A DNA stretch of 64,000 bases, from NCBI GenBank assembly GCA_034687125.1, contig JAQGBZ010000276.1, positions 1 to 64,000 of the forward strand. Direction: 5' to 3'. How positions within the stretch are numbered: the stretch's first letter is position 1; the number at the start of each line of letters is the position of its first letter. Of this stretch, positions 9,435-22,300 are shown piece after piece. The position numbers were made by a program, and so were the translations under genes. Origin of the DNA: Neelides folsomi (Eukaryota > Arthropoda > Collembola > Neelipleona > Neelidae). The notes under the pieces are model-generated. The model was given only the letters and a program-made list of their open reading frames with translations. It did not search any database and was not told the DNA's origin.

Positions 9435-11911
9435 TCATTGTGGCAAACTCATTTTGCATCTGTTTTTCTTCCTCCGCAATTTGAAGAAGTTGAGGAAGGA
9501 GATCTTGTACTTGGAAAAACCGTTCCCACCTCCTGAAGAGCTTGCTCCTTCTTCCTTCAATAATTCAAAGACTAGATACACGGGCTGAAAAAATACAATT
9601 GTCCACAATTAAACTTTAGTTTAAAATAAATAGACATTTTAACACAGTAATTAAAAGTTAAGCATAATCTAATGTATATCCAATATATCCAATAAGTTTG
9701 CATATTCTTTTACTTTATGATCGCCCATTCCAGCGTCTTTCCCCACAATGTCGTAGGTTGGAGTTCCAATTAATTTTTTGGCATCGTTGTTGTAAAGCAC
9801 TCGATCGCACCAAGCTGGACATCTCGTCCGAAGAAAAATCCCACCTTCGTTCACATTCTCAGAGAATGGATATGTAGGATGAAATGTGAGCTCTTCTTCG
9901 GACAATCCATCAACAACAGCACCCTCGAAATCAAAACTTCGAAGCTGTAAAAGATACATTATATTGACAATTAAGTTTTAAGATTTTAGATAACGGTGAT
10001 TTAAACTTATTTTAACATCACTGATTATATTGCTTTTGAGTAAATTATTAGGATTTTATACCCAAGGTCTGTTTATAATTGATTTGAAAAGTTCTTCGTG
10101 GTCGATGACTTCGAATTCCTTTGGCCCTATTGATATAACTTTGCTATCAATCTCACTCAACAGTTTTTCCGTATTCAACCGAAAGTTGAAATCTCCAAAT
10201 ATGAATGTTGGGTTTTTGATAATGTCAAGCCTATTTAAAGAAATAAGTTGTTTAAGCTTTGAAAATAATTATAGTAAAATTACTAAAAGGAATATTTTGA
10301 GAAAGTTAACAGTTAATTAAAAGTATAAAGAATTACTTTGTTAGAGTAAACTCAAGAGCTCGCTGCCGATTTTTGGCGAAAGCAGATGGGAATTCCGATT
10401 TTGCTTCTACGTTTGAAACATCGTGAAAGAGATGAATGTTGACAAAGTCAATTTGCACCCCATCAAGACGCCACCTTGTTCGGAGAAATCCTTTTCGTGA
10501 CCATTTACACTGAAAATAAACAAAATCTTTTAGGTCCCAACGTCCCAGCCCATCCATTTCCTCCGCATAAATTACATCTATCCATGTCTAGTCAATCTTG
10601 CTACGACATAATTATTTCAGTGTCCGGATTAATTTAATATTGATCGTAATGATAACTTAAAAATGTGAAAATTATTGAGATAAACTATGTGTAAGATTGG
10701 ATTAAGTCAAACAAATGTATTAAATACATAAGTCCTATAATGGATTTAATTGAAATTAGTAAGCCAATAACACCTTGAGTTTTCATAATTATTTCTGCTG
10801 GTCTTATTTAAACAAGAAAATATGTTTAAAGAGAGAAGGGAAATTTTTGTTTACACCATTTGTGCCAGAAATGTATTTAAAAGGTGTTGGAGGTTACGAC
10901 GAGGATTTATGTTATTTGGAGAAGGAACATCTGGAGTGGTTAACTTTTATGTACACAACATTTTCGCTTACGTCAGGGAAGAAATTTTGAGGGAATTTCT
11001 CCTTCTCGAACGTCGACACTCCAACGAGAGATTCGCCATAATGAATCACGGATTTACTTCCAACTTCTTCATAAGTTCCGCCTGAAATTAACAAATTTTT
11101 ACACTGCACTTCATCCTTCATTTTTTAAAACAATATATCATTAAATGCAGGATGTTTTCTCACGTTTGAAATCATAAATGGCCGCTGAGTTCCAGGTTTC
11201 CTCTTTGAAAAAGTAAACATTGGACAACGCCTAAAATCAAAATAATTATAAAATTATTTTTTATATAATTGGTAATATTTATTGAATAAGACTAAAGAAT
11301 ATAGTACTTAACTGTAATTTAGCAGTTATATAATTGTGGATTAAAATAAAGAATCTTGATGAATGTTACCTACAGTGAATTGGTCCACTTCGGTCTGAGA
11401 GTCAACAAAACCCTCACAACCCCGAAAGCCAATTCGAAACATCTCGTCGCTCAACCGCCTGCAATATCCATAATAATTAGCGAATGTAATTAAGGAACTA
11501 TTTAGACTCATTAGTCAGTTAATATTAACATTTAGGTAAATTCCTTACTCGAAGAATTCGCCAACTCGGTTTGTTTCATCTAAATAATTTTTCCCTCCAG
11601 TTTCTTGAAAATGAATACTCACGAAATTCACATCCAGTCCTTTCAATGTCTACATTAACAATCAGTTTAAAAATTATATATTCATTTTAAGTTGTAGAAT
11701 TTCAATAAGTACATGATAATGGCTAATTAATAAATTGACTTACGGAAGTCAAATTATCCATCCAATTGGAAAGTCCTTCTCCCATCTAAAGAGAAAAATA
11801 CAATTGATTAGAATCGTTTATTTGTAAATTACATTATATTTTTAAATTAGCAATTACGTTTTCAAACACCGAACCGACATTAGCGGTGATGAGAGCAAGT
11901 CGTTGAACCAT
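9435..11911 (-). CDS. INPP5A: Type I inositol 1,4,5-trisphosphate 5-phosphatase, 10 exons, 393 aa
   Basis: Exons 11911-11858, 11785-11744, 11649-11549, 11458-11374, 11230-11164, 11081-10972, 10509-10337, 10230-10062, 9944-9714 and 9584-9435 join in frame. The 5-phosphatase signatures appear in order: ITANVGS at the start, HFQETGGKNY, EKEKFPQNFFPD, CKWSRKGFLRTRWR, VNIHLFHD, FGDFNFRLN (catalytic), RCPAWCDRVL (catalytic) and MGDHKPV. The enzyme removes the 5-phosphate of Ins(1,4,5)P3 and Ins(1,3,4,5)P4, ending IP3-driven Ca2+ release. Human INPP5A is 412 aa and ends in a CAAX box; this one ends basic (KLRRKKNRCK) and then MSLPQ, so no CAAX is evident. Start chosen at the ATG just before the conserved ANVGS strand. 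Confidence 0.95.
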
Positions 11912-14900
11912 CTTTAAATTGATTGAATAAACACTCGAGTCGTTTGACACTTGATCAAATCTTGAGTGAAAGGAAAGACGTCATCTTCCAATTAGCTTCA
12001 CTTCAATTTGAACCACACAACTTCCGCCGACCGTCAATTATCTCTTTATGTTCATTTAAAACAAATAATAAATAATTTACTCACACCAACACGCCACACG
12101 GAAAGGGCGACGTATTTGTTCGAAGAGATCACTTAAAAAACTAAACTCCCATTAAACGTCCAGACTAAAAAAAATCCCTATTCAAGTACCTACAAGTCAA
12201 ATATAACTAAATACACACAAACGTATTCCTCCCGGATGAGTAAATGATATACAAAATATTTAATATTTATTTATATAGATATTATGACCATTAATGACCA
12301 TAGAATATAATTACCTATTTGAGTTAAGATTAGGCAGAAGAGGGATCGACTAGCAGACTCACGTAATACTTTTTATCTCTCTCTTGTAATTGAGTATAAC
12401 TAATTAGCTCCTTTGGCTATAAATTATACAATCAATAGGTATTTTACAGCCTCATTTCGTTCGAGAACAAGATTACGAAAAGGCAATTAAAAGTGAAGTA
12501 GTCGGAGAATAAAACGAGTCCTTCTCTCATGTCAGAAATGCTTATTGATAACAATTCGAATGACGTAAGAAATCAGGATTCACTCCACAATTTGCGGAAA
12601 TAATATTATCAAAACGAGCTGTCACATTCTTGGAAAATAAATAGCCTATATTATCAAATCTCTCTTCCTACAATTAGATCAACCTCGATTTTAAGATAAT
12701 CAGTTCCTCAACATTCTTAATACGCAACTAACTTTAACTGGGCATTTAAATATTAATTGAGAATTAAAATATCAGCTGTGAGTGTAGGTCTACTCTACTC
12801 CCCTCCTCAAGAGATTTTGGAAGGAAGAGAAAGGCAGAGGAGTGTGGGAGAATTGTAAAAGTTAGGTGTGGGCGCAGTGGGCGAAAAAAACTCCCAAACT
12901 CCCCTCGACTTCTTCGCGAAAAAGATATATTGGAGGGAGACTCTCCTTTTGCACCCAGGCCCTGTACATAATTAAAGGGAAGAATTACAATTAAAATATG
13001 CAAAAAAAGATAAGGGCGAGGCATGTGAAGACCAATTGGTGTAAAACTTGTGTATGTATTCCTACTTGTATGGGAGAGGAAAAAGTGTAAATCCCATACA
13101 ACCTACGTTGATCGAGATGCAGGAAGATTATGATGATCAAAATGATTACAATTACATACCTTCCTTATACAACCACAATTAATTTAAGCAAGATGGTGAC
13201 CTTAAATAAATTGTTATATATATGGAATTCAAGTACATATATATAATAAATACTTACATATTTGTATATGAAGTGTGTATGTCGTAAATGACTCCTCCAC
13301 GTGTGTATGATGCTTCAAGTACACATTACATTTATTTCTCTTACGCTTCTTGGCGTCGTTTCTTTTCTAATAAATACATTTACTTCACCATATTTCTCAC
13401 GGAGGTCTTCCCCTATTTGAAAACACGACCAAATTCTACATACAACTAAACTAACTTCTTTTTTAATTTCCTTTTACCATATATCACTCAACTCAGGCTT
13501 CAGTTTTTTTTCACATACATTTAAGAATCTTTTATTTGTCTCGGGAGTCTTCTTCCATTTTTCATTCTTAATTGGTTCTTATATAACTCTTACTTTAAAC
13601 TGGCGAGTGTTAAACACACTCTTATTATTTATTTAGTTTTTGACTTATTCCACCACACCAGTGACGAACACAAATGAGCGTCTTATAATACATTTATAGT
13701 ACACTTTATATAATTTCCGTTGACGCTCCAACTCTTATTTTTTATAATATTAAGTTATCTTAATATAATATGTAAATGATATTTATACAAGATAAGTTAA
13801 TTAATTACCCCCCAAGATTCTGATATATAATAATATATTATTAATAAAGTAGTGATTCCTAACATTTATATTACTTAAAAATGTAATCCAAGTGAATGTC
13901 TCGTTTTGAGGTACATAAGGAGAAAAAGACACATTTTTTCAATTGATTATTTTTAACATTATTTGACATCATCATATGACACGTTTAATTTAATTGAGTT
14001 CAATATTCATAATTTTAATAAAAATTATTTAATTTCCCATGATTCACTCCATGAATCAATCTTTCAAAATTATATATTATACTTCTTTACATAATTTTGG
14101 AATTTGGGTTAGAACAATATTTGCACACCCAACAAGGAATGGAAACGAAACTGTTGAGTTTAATTTATCACTAAACATTTAACACCTCATTAATTCATCT
14201 GTACATGACTGATTTCGATGCGCAATTATGCTAACGTGAAGCTTCTACAAAACGTTAAAACAATCCTCAATCTAAAACCATAATATTGATATTAACTATG
14301 GAACAACTAATTGAGAATATTAAACATTTTAATGGCGATCAATTTGAGACACAACAGACACAAAATATCCCTAATCATACCACACGACAATAAATAAAAA
14401 TTGGAATAATTAAATTTTTTAATTGACTAGCCTTTTGCCCTTTTGCCCTCATTTAGCACAATTTGAATATTTTGTAAACTCATTTAATAACATATTTTTA
14501 ATTTCTTATTTTCCTCGCGTAGCCCACACTTGATAATTACCTAATATTAGTGTTTTATTGACTTGCCCGGTTTTTTAATGACTATCCCACATCATTCATT
14601 TCGAAACATATGGTCGCCTTATCCTAAGTACTCCTTATCCAAATTTGACTAAATCTTAATAAATGGTAACCTTGCCTAAATTTCAAAAATATAGATTACT
14701 AGCAATATAGGCGTTAATGATGCAAAATATAAAGTTATTTGATAAAACAAGTTTAAATACAAGTTTAAACTTGTTAAATTATTAAAGTTGATATTTCACA
14801 AAAAAGTCGTATTGGGATCGTATATTGGGATTATTTTTTTATATAATTTTTATATATGTTGAATAATTTTTTTAAATACTCAGCAATTAAAATAAGTGAA

Positions 14901-16361
14901 TAGTCGAATGAAAAGATTAATTGAGTTTCCAAGCGTTCAGAGGGCGATCACTCAAAAATTATATATATATAGGAAAAAAATTAAAAATCATTTATTTGTT
15001 GTTATTTGTTAAATTGAACAATTTGGATAAGGAGTTCTTGGGATATGGCGACCATATGTTACATCAATTAGGCATTATATTATTATTATAGTTTGACATT
15101 ACAAGTAGTTTCCACTACGAGTTAAGTAGCGTATTCATCTTTTAATTCATAAATGATATAACGTGAGATTCTTCTCTCTAATTTACACATACAAATTCCA
15201 CGAGGCACACATGTTTCTCATACCACACTATTTTATAGTTAATTACTTTAATAAATACTTCTGTAAGTTTTATAGTATACTCGTTATTTACACACATAGA
15301 TTAATTAATGTTTAAATAATTACCCATTATTACAATAAACTCTTGTTAAAAACGTTTTCGAAAAAATGTCTTTGAAAATTTTCAGCTTTGGCTCAAATTC
15401 AAATTCACGTACTTGTAATACACAAGTACTGCTGACTGGCTGAGTTGGACATGAAAAATTTCGCAATGCGAAATCCAAGAGATGTTGAAGACATCAATTG
15501 AACATTTAAAAAAGTCTCATAGATAATTGATTAACAATCATTTAACCATACCACCAATTGCTTCCACTTCCTCTTGTCTTTTTTAAGTTGAATTTATTAT
15601 GCAATATCAGAATATTGTCGTTTAAAAGAATAATGATGATATTCGAACCATAAGTTTCAATATATGTAATTGATAAAAATTGTCAATAAATTCTCAAAGT
15701 TAAAAAGAAATTTTGGAATTCAATGTACTCTAATTTAAATATTGATCAAAGGAGAGCTGTGATAATTGTTTTTAAAAAGGTTCCCCTAATTAATGTTTTT
15801 ACATTTTAAACTAAATTTCCTAAATATACATATTGTTCCTTTTTAACAAATTATACATGCAATATATAATATGTACGATAGCTCCAGTTTAACAATGCAA
15901 TTTGTATCACATATCATATAAGTAAATTTTTATCTTCACTCAAAATACAATTATTATTTCACAAGAGGAATTGAAGGGAACGAAACGTTGTTACACGTTG
16001 TTGGTTTTTTCAAAGTATCACATTATTGTAAACACGTTTTTATAGTTTTTCCTTACCTTAATAATATTAAATATTGTATCAATTGATGAGGTTTAGTTTT
16101 AGTCATTTTCCTTCGAATCTCATTATTAGTTTGAATACTCCTTTTAATATTCGTTGTATTTGCTTATCAGCTGATTAAATTTGTTATTGTTTATTTATTA
16201 GTATAGTAAGGAGGCTTAAAAGTTACAGAGATGCTAATAAGTTGACTACGGTTCTCTACACATTTAGGAATCTTCCGACTACGAAATGTCGCGATTTAAG
16301 GATCATTTTTGAATCTCGTTTTTTGAAAATACTTTGATGGAGCTTTGAAGAACCCAGGGGT
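11912..16361. other. 4.4-kb AT-rich intergenic region
   Basis: The region lies between the 5' end of the phosphatase gene and the 3' end of Rabconnectin-3A. No exon or RNA gene is recognisable. The only structured item is the TA-flanked inverted-repeat element at 14609-15056, apart from a short palindrome at about 15410-15430 (GTACTTGTaatACACAAGTAC). The minus-strand frame of 86 codons at 12764-13024 shows no features of a protein. Confidence 0.4.
14609..15056. mobile_element. MITE-like element, 35-40 bp terminal inverted repeats, TA flanks
   Basis: Bases 14606-14645 and the reverse complement of 15020-15059 match at 37 of 40 positions, beginning ACATATGGTCGCC and ending CTCCTTATCCAAATT. A TA dinucleotide borders the TGGTCGCC core at each end (14609-14610 and 15055-15056), as expected for a Tc1/mariner-type target duplication. 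The 370-bp interior is AT-rich with no open frame, so this is a non-autonomous element. Its ends differ from those of the 172-bp element at 4.5 kb, so the two belong to different families. Confidence 0.72.
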
Positions 16362-19300
16362 TTATTCAAATTTATCTGGTAAAATACGGATTTTAACGGA
16401 GCCATCTGCTCCACATGAGAATAAACGTCGAGATGCGTCGACGGAAATTTGGGTCACTCCTTGCCCTGGAATGTTCTTAAAGAATCCTGACCTCGAATGT
16501 TCACCAGCATAAACTGCTCTTTGCCTGCCAGAGAAATCCCAAACTTTCATATCACCATCAGCCGATCCAGTAATGAAAAATTCTTCTCCTGGATCAAGGC
16601 ACATGCATTTGATTGCAGCTTCGTGACCTATCAAAATTAATTGATCAAATATCCAAATCCAATAATATTTCTATTATGGGTATATAAATATTCCAAATTG
16701 AGAGTTCACACTTAAAATTTCCATTAAATTCCCCCGCAATTACTCACCTTGAAAGCGATGTCTTAAAGACCTTTGCCTAACATCCCAAATACAAATGGCT
16801 CCTTTCTTTCCAGCTGAAATTAGACATTGATGTTCTTCCGCATACACGAGAGCAACGCAGCCCTGAAATTTAATCGTTAATTTAATATAAATTAAGCTTG
16901 ACAAAATACTCATTAAAAATCAGTAGTTTTTAAAAAGTTATAGATACGATTTTTATTACTTGTTCATGACATGTGAATGAAGCAATTTGAGATTTTCTCA
17001 TTGGCATCAATGTGTCCCACATTGCTACGTTCTTTGAATCTGAACTCGTTCCTCCACTCGCAAGAAGACTTTGACTTCCAAGAAAGACGAAATCGCTCGT
17101 TTGCTTATTATGACATTGCATTGTCTAAATAAATAAAATTGATATTTTAGTTTTTCCAATATTGATTTTCATTTTTTTCATTACAAGTCTTAAAGGTCTT
17201 ACATAAAATGGTCTTGGGTTTGCTCCAATTTGCCATAAACTTAGCCTTCCATCCCCTGAAAAATAAAATAAAATTAATAAATAATTTATTAAAGTTATAA
17301 AATAAATCAAGATTAAAAAATGTTTTATAATACCATCTGCAACACCGAATTTTGATCCATTGAATCGAATCCGTGTGACTTTTGCAAATGTCCCGGGAGG
17401 CCTTGGTATTGATACGGGTTGAGCATGTGAAAATTCCCATAACCTCACCGACCCATCTTGACTCCCAGACAAATCTACACAAGTAAGTTTTCTTCACACG
17501 TGGAACTTCATTCATTAATTAAAACAGCGATAAAAAAAACTTACATAAGGAACGTGAAGAATGGGAAGCCATCCGTCGTATTCCATCAACGCGATGTTTC
17601 AAAATCTACAATAAATTGATAAACCTCTCAGTCAGATATTCCAAATAATATGCAATGATATAAGGAGGATTCTAATACTAATAATGCTGAATTACAAACT
17701 ACAATACCAAATTCTGAAACCTTTTAAGCAATTAAGTTAATAAAGGTTCTATTAACTAAAATATATGAAAATATTCATATTAAAATTATAAAAAATCATA
17801 CACACGTGCGCGCATCTACCATCAACGTTCAACAATCATAATAATAAAATGGTTCATTACATTGTAATAAAAGAGGTAATTTCGAAATAATAAAATTCAC
17901 CTTCTCATAAGAAAGGTTGGCTAATAAGAAAATGATTCTTGAAAATAAATTAAGAGAAATCATAATTTCGAACTCAACAACGTTTAGACATTGAATTCGA
18001 AAGATGCAAACGGAATTGAAAATCATAAAAGTGGAAAACGTGAGGTTTGAATGTGTCTGAATCAATTTTTGTTTTTACCGGGACGAGAAACCGTTTCGAT
18101 CGTTCAAGTACATATTGAACGAATGGGGGATGCGTACAACCCGGGAAATTCACTCCTTTTATCTTTCATTACAAATATCCGGAATTGAGTGTTTAGTAAA
18201 ATATTAGAAATTTGAAAAAGAAATGTGAAACACTTACAAGCGAATGACTGCCTTTCTGTGGTTTCTCCAATCCACTAACGACACTTCGATCTGATGGACT
18301 TTCAACAACGAGATATGAAGATCCCGATTGGCCCTCTGGATCCCTTTAAGATCATTATGTTAAAATTACATTTGATAATTCAGACAGCTTTGGGATTTTC
18401 TTTTTTAGCTACAATTACATACTTGTAAAGATTCAAAAGATCAAATTCATATTGATCTTCCAATTTCCAAGATTCCATGTCAAGAAGAACGCCAACGTTG
18501 AGTTCTTGAATTTCTTTTGGAGTTGAAATGGCCAACAAAGCTGGATTAGCCTATTTAAAACATTCGATTTATTGAAATACTTAAATGTAACTTCTTAAAT
18601 AGCGTCATGCAATAAATTAAATAGATTTGATTTTGATCAACTCTTATGATCCATATAATTTTATTAAATAATAATTTTCCTACTTGATTAACACAGAAAG
18701 ATGTGATTGATTCGTGTTCTTTATGAACAATTCTGACGGGTCCTATTGGGGAAGGTTCTTCATCTCCTCCGATTCCATCTTCTGAGTCTTGAGCGTGACG
18801 AGACATCATAGAGACAGTATCCCACATATTCTCATCACGTCGTTTTCCAAAAACGAAACGAACAAACATTTCTTGAACTCCGTCTTCCCTTACAAGGAAA
18901 TTCCAGATACGCCTTAACGGGAATGTAACTCCCTTTTGCCTAAAAGTGATAATAAATAAAATAATGTTCAATTTGATTAAATGAGCAATGTGTCTATCAA
19001 TACACAATACACATAGTACATCCGTGTTAACTTCGTTTTTTAATAATTAAATTGTGAAATATGTATTTACAAAAATGGTGTGTTTGATGGATTGAGTAGG
19101 GCCCGATATTTATGAATAGGCGGACCAGGAACATTTTCAATGGCTGAGTTTCTCAAGAAATTAGAAGGCGGTGGAGCCATGGTCTCCATATCACGAAAGC
19201 CCCGATCTTGCCATGATGAAAATACTCGAATGACTCCATCCAAATAAGGACTCATTTGAGATAGCTCTGAATAATAAAGTTTGTTTAGTTTACTTCACAA

Positions 19301-22300
19301 TTGCATTAATATTTTAACATAAATAAGTATCGGTATTTACCTGTCGTGTCAATCCCTGCAATGGTCACAATTCTTTGTAATTCGAGTTTTGCCAATTTGA
19401 CCGCTGCGAGTCTCATAAGCCTCCAAGAGTAAGAATGTGGTTCTTCTTCTTTATTCACAACATCCTTTTCTCTAGTTGTTCCCCAGAAATCATCATCGTC
19501 CTCTTCCTCATTTTCATCTTCCAAATCCTCTTCTTCATCGTCAGTGTCGAGAAAAATTAATTTCCCGTCAGCTTCATCCGTTCGTGATTTAGGTTTTGAC
19601 ATCAAATAGGCTAAGATAGGAATCTCCGGTGGAACAAATTTCTCTCTATAACTCGGTCGATCTTCTTTTCCTGGAGCTGTCGCCGTGCTCATGGGTTTAT
19701 CCCTCGGACTAGTGTTATTATTTGTTATCGTGAACTGCTGGCCAAGGAGTTTCATGTTGAATTTCATTCGAGCTTTATTCAAACTAGCCAGTGTCGTCCA
19801 TACACTTGATGGCGAAGTGTCCCCTCCATCCGTGTCTCTTTGATTCGGCGTTTGGAGTAAATGAGAATAAGTTGAGATTTTAATTTGCCTCTTCGACCCT
19901 CCTCCGAATATTGATGCAAATCCTGTCGCATCCATCTTTTTTCCGAGAAGCCTATATAACCCCTTAGCATCACACGTTGCGACCGCGTGGACAAAAAGGG
20001 CGGAAAATGCCGCTGCGTATGCTTCAACAAGGAGGAATTTAAGTCTGGGTGAATCTCCATCTTCTTCCCGGGACAACATTCCTCTTAACAAGGAAACTCC
20101 CGGCCATTTATCCGGAGTTGAAATCACGGTGCTTCCTGATTCCCCCGACGCTCCAGAAGAAGACCATCGACGTCTCCTTGGTGTATAAAGTGTCGAGAGA
20201 GCAACTTCAGTGCCGCTTCCACCTTCTGAGTCTGACAAGGCTTGGAACAGACAAGAAGAAAGGGAAAAGGCAGAATCTTTCAAGACAAGAATAACTCGCC
20301 AATCTGTAGATGTGTCTTCTGATTCAGATTCGTTCACTGCTGGTGGCGAAGGGAATCGAGCAACAGTCGCAAGAATGTCGCGTGCTGATGCCAACAAATA
20401 TGCCACTGATCCTTTCCCTGGATTTGCCACAGCTGACAAAAGTGGGAACTCGGAATTGAGGAGCGGAAGCGGAGAAAGAAGAGCCGGTCCTCGTCTTTCT
20501 CTCGTGAGCTCATCGAAGAGAAAGACAAGTTCGATGTGGACGGCCGGAATGGCATGTGCGTGAAGACGACCAAATGCAAGGAGTGTTGCCAATAAATGAC
20601 GATGAGAACGAAGCCATCGGCTTCTTCGAGACAAAACACTCATTTTCCATTCAAGATCTTCTTTTTCGCTCAAAATCACTTCGGTCAAACCGCCAACTTC
20701 AATTCGTGGACTTTGGCTCCTGTCTCTTTCCCATTCAGGGTCGGTTTCAGGTTCTTCGTCTCCTTTATAATTGCAAAGTTCCCTCAAAGTCGGGACTTGT
20801 TTCTCTAACCAAGCATACAAATGAAGTCTCAATTCTGTTCCTTCCACTTGCCCTGCCATGCTTACAAGTTCCTCAGTGAGTAATTTGAGGCAACATCCCA
20901 ATCTCATCTCTTCACTAATCACCACAGCTGGATTTCCACGATCCTCATCTTCAATTATGATGCTTGAATCTTTATGTAAAGTTAATCCTCCCATCATCTC
21001 CACTGATCTTTCAACTTTCTCACTCTCTTCCTCGTCCTCCTCATTGTTGTCATTTTCATCTCCCCAGTCGAGTTTCAATTCATCATCATCAGCTTTTACT
21101 GGAGCCGACCAATCAAATGCATCCGCCTTTTCAACTATCTTTGGACTCTTTGGACTTTTGCACTTTTCGTAATTGAAATGCGAATCATTTTCGAAAATTC
21201 CCGACTCAATTTTCTTCACCTCCATTTTACTCGAAGGACTCGGCGGCGGTCTCAATGTGATTTTAGGCAATAAACTTAATACGTGAATTGCGAGAGCAGG
21301 GCAGCCAGCTGAATAATGTGCATGAGCTGTTAAAAAGTACAATTTCCCTTCCTCTTCATTCAGGCCTGAAGGCAAGGCAGAAGTAGCTCGAGCTCTCACA
21401 AGTAAAGGATGATTTCTCAAATAAATGTAAAAATTGAAAACCCGTGTCGTTCCTGCATTTCTTAAGCCTAAAAGGGTGTCTAGGGCTCCTTGATAATCCT
21501 TTAACATCCAAAGTCCCATCGATCTCAAAAATGGATCAGTTGGTGAATTGACAACACCGTCCATCAACAATTGTTTAACACTTGGTGGTGTTGGTTCTAA
21601 ATCTGTTCCTTCGTATAATCTCCCAATGACAAGAGCCAATTGCAAATCGTTCAATTTGGACATACAAACTTCAAGAGCATCTTTCAAAGATCCGGCTAGC
21701 AAAAAGAAAGCAGCCGCATGTTCAAATCTTTGTTTTCCAAGAAGTGCATAAGCATTTTTAAGAGCTGCCTTCCGCCATCGTTCCTGAGAAAAGTCGTTTG
21801 AGAAAAATGCGACCATTTTATCATCTCGCTTTGAACGATACAAGCCCCACAAAAGAGATTTCTTCTTCATGGCCAAGTAAAACAGAGCGGCGTCCATTGG
21901 ATCTGTATCTTTCTGATAAGCAGACTTTCCCAATTTTTCAGCCACCGTCCTTATGGATGTGTAAGATCTGAGCCAAAACCCAAGACCCAATTCTCTTAAC
22001 TGGCTCCATGTCACTTCGCCTTTTTGGTATGGTGGAATAAGAGTCAAAAGATCTTCTTGGCATTCTGAATGGAATGCCCAAACCACATCTGAGCTCTCAA
22101 CTCCAACCTTTTGAAGTGACGCCCTTTGACCAGGTGGCAGACATCTGACGAGATAACTATACTGTTTCACGACAATCAAAAATTTCAATCCACATTCATC
22201 CAGCGAATCTGAAAAATTGAATTAATTATTAACTTTTATTTACTGATATGATTAAATTATTTGAAACTAATTATACGGATAGATTCAGTGTTTATATTCG

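Noticed and set aside
20210-20563. Plus-strand frames of 81-117 codons across 20-21 kb
   Set aside because: They are shadows of the 2.87-kb Rabconnectin-3A exon on the minus strand, which aligns well with DMXL proteins.
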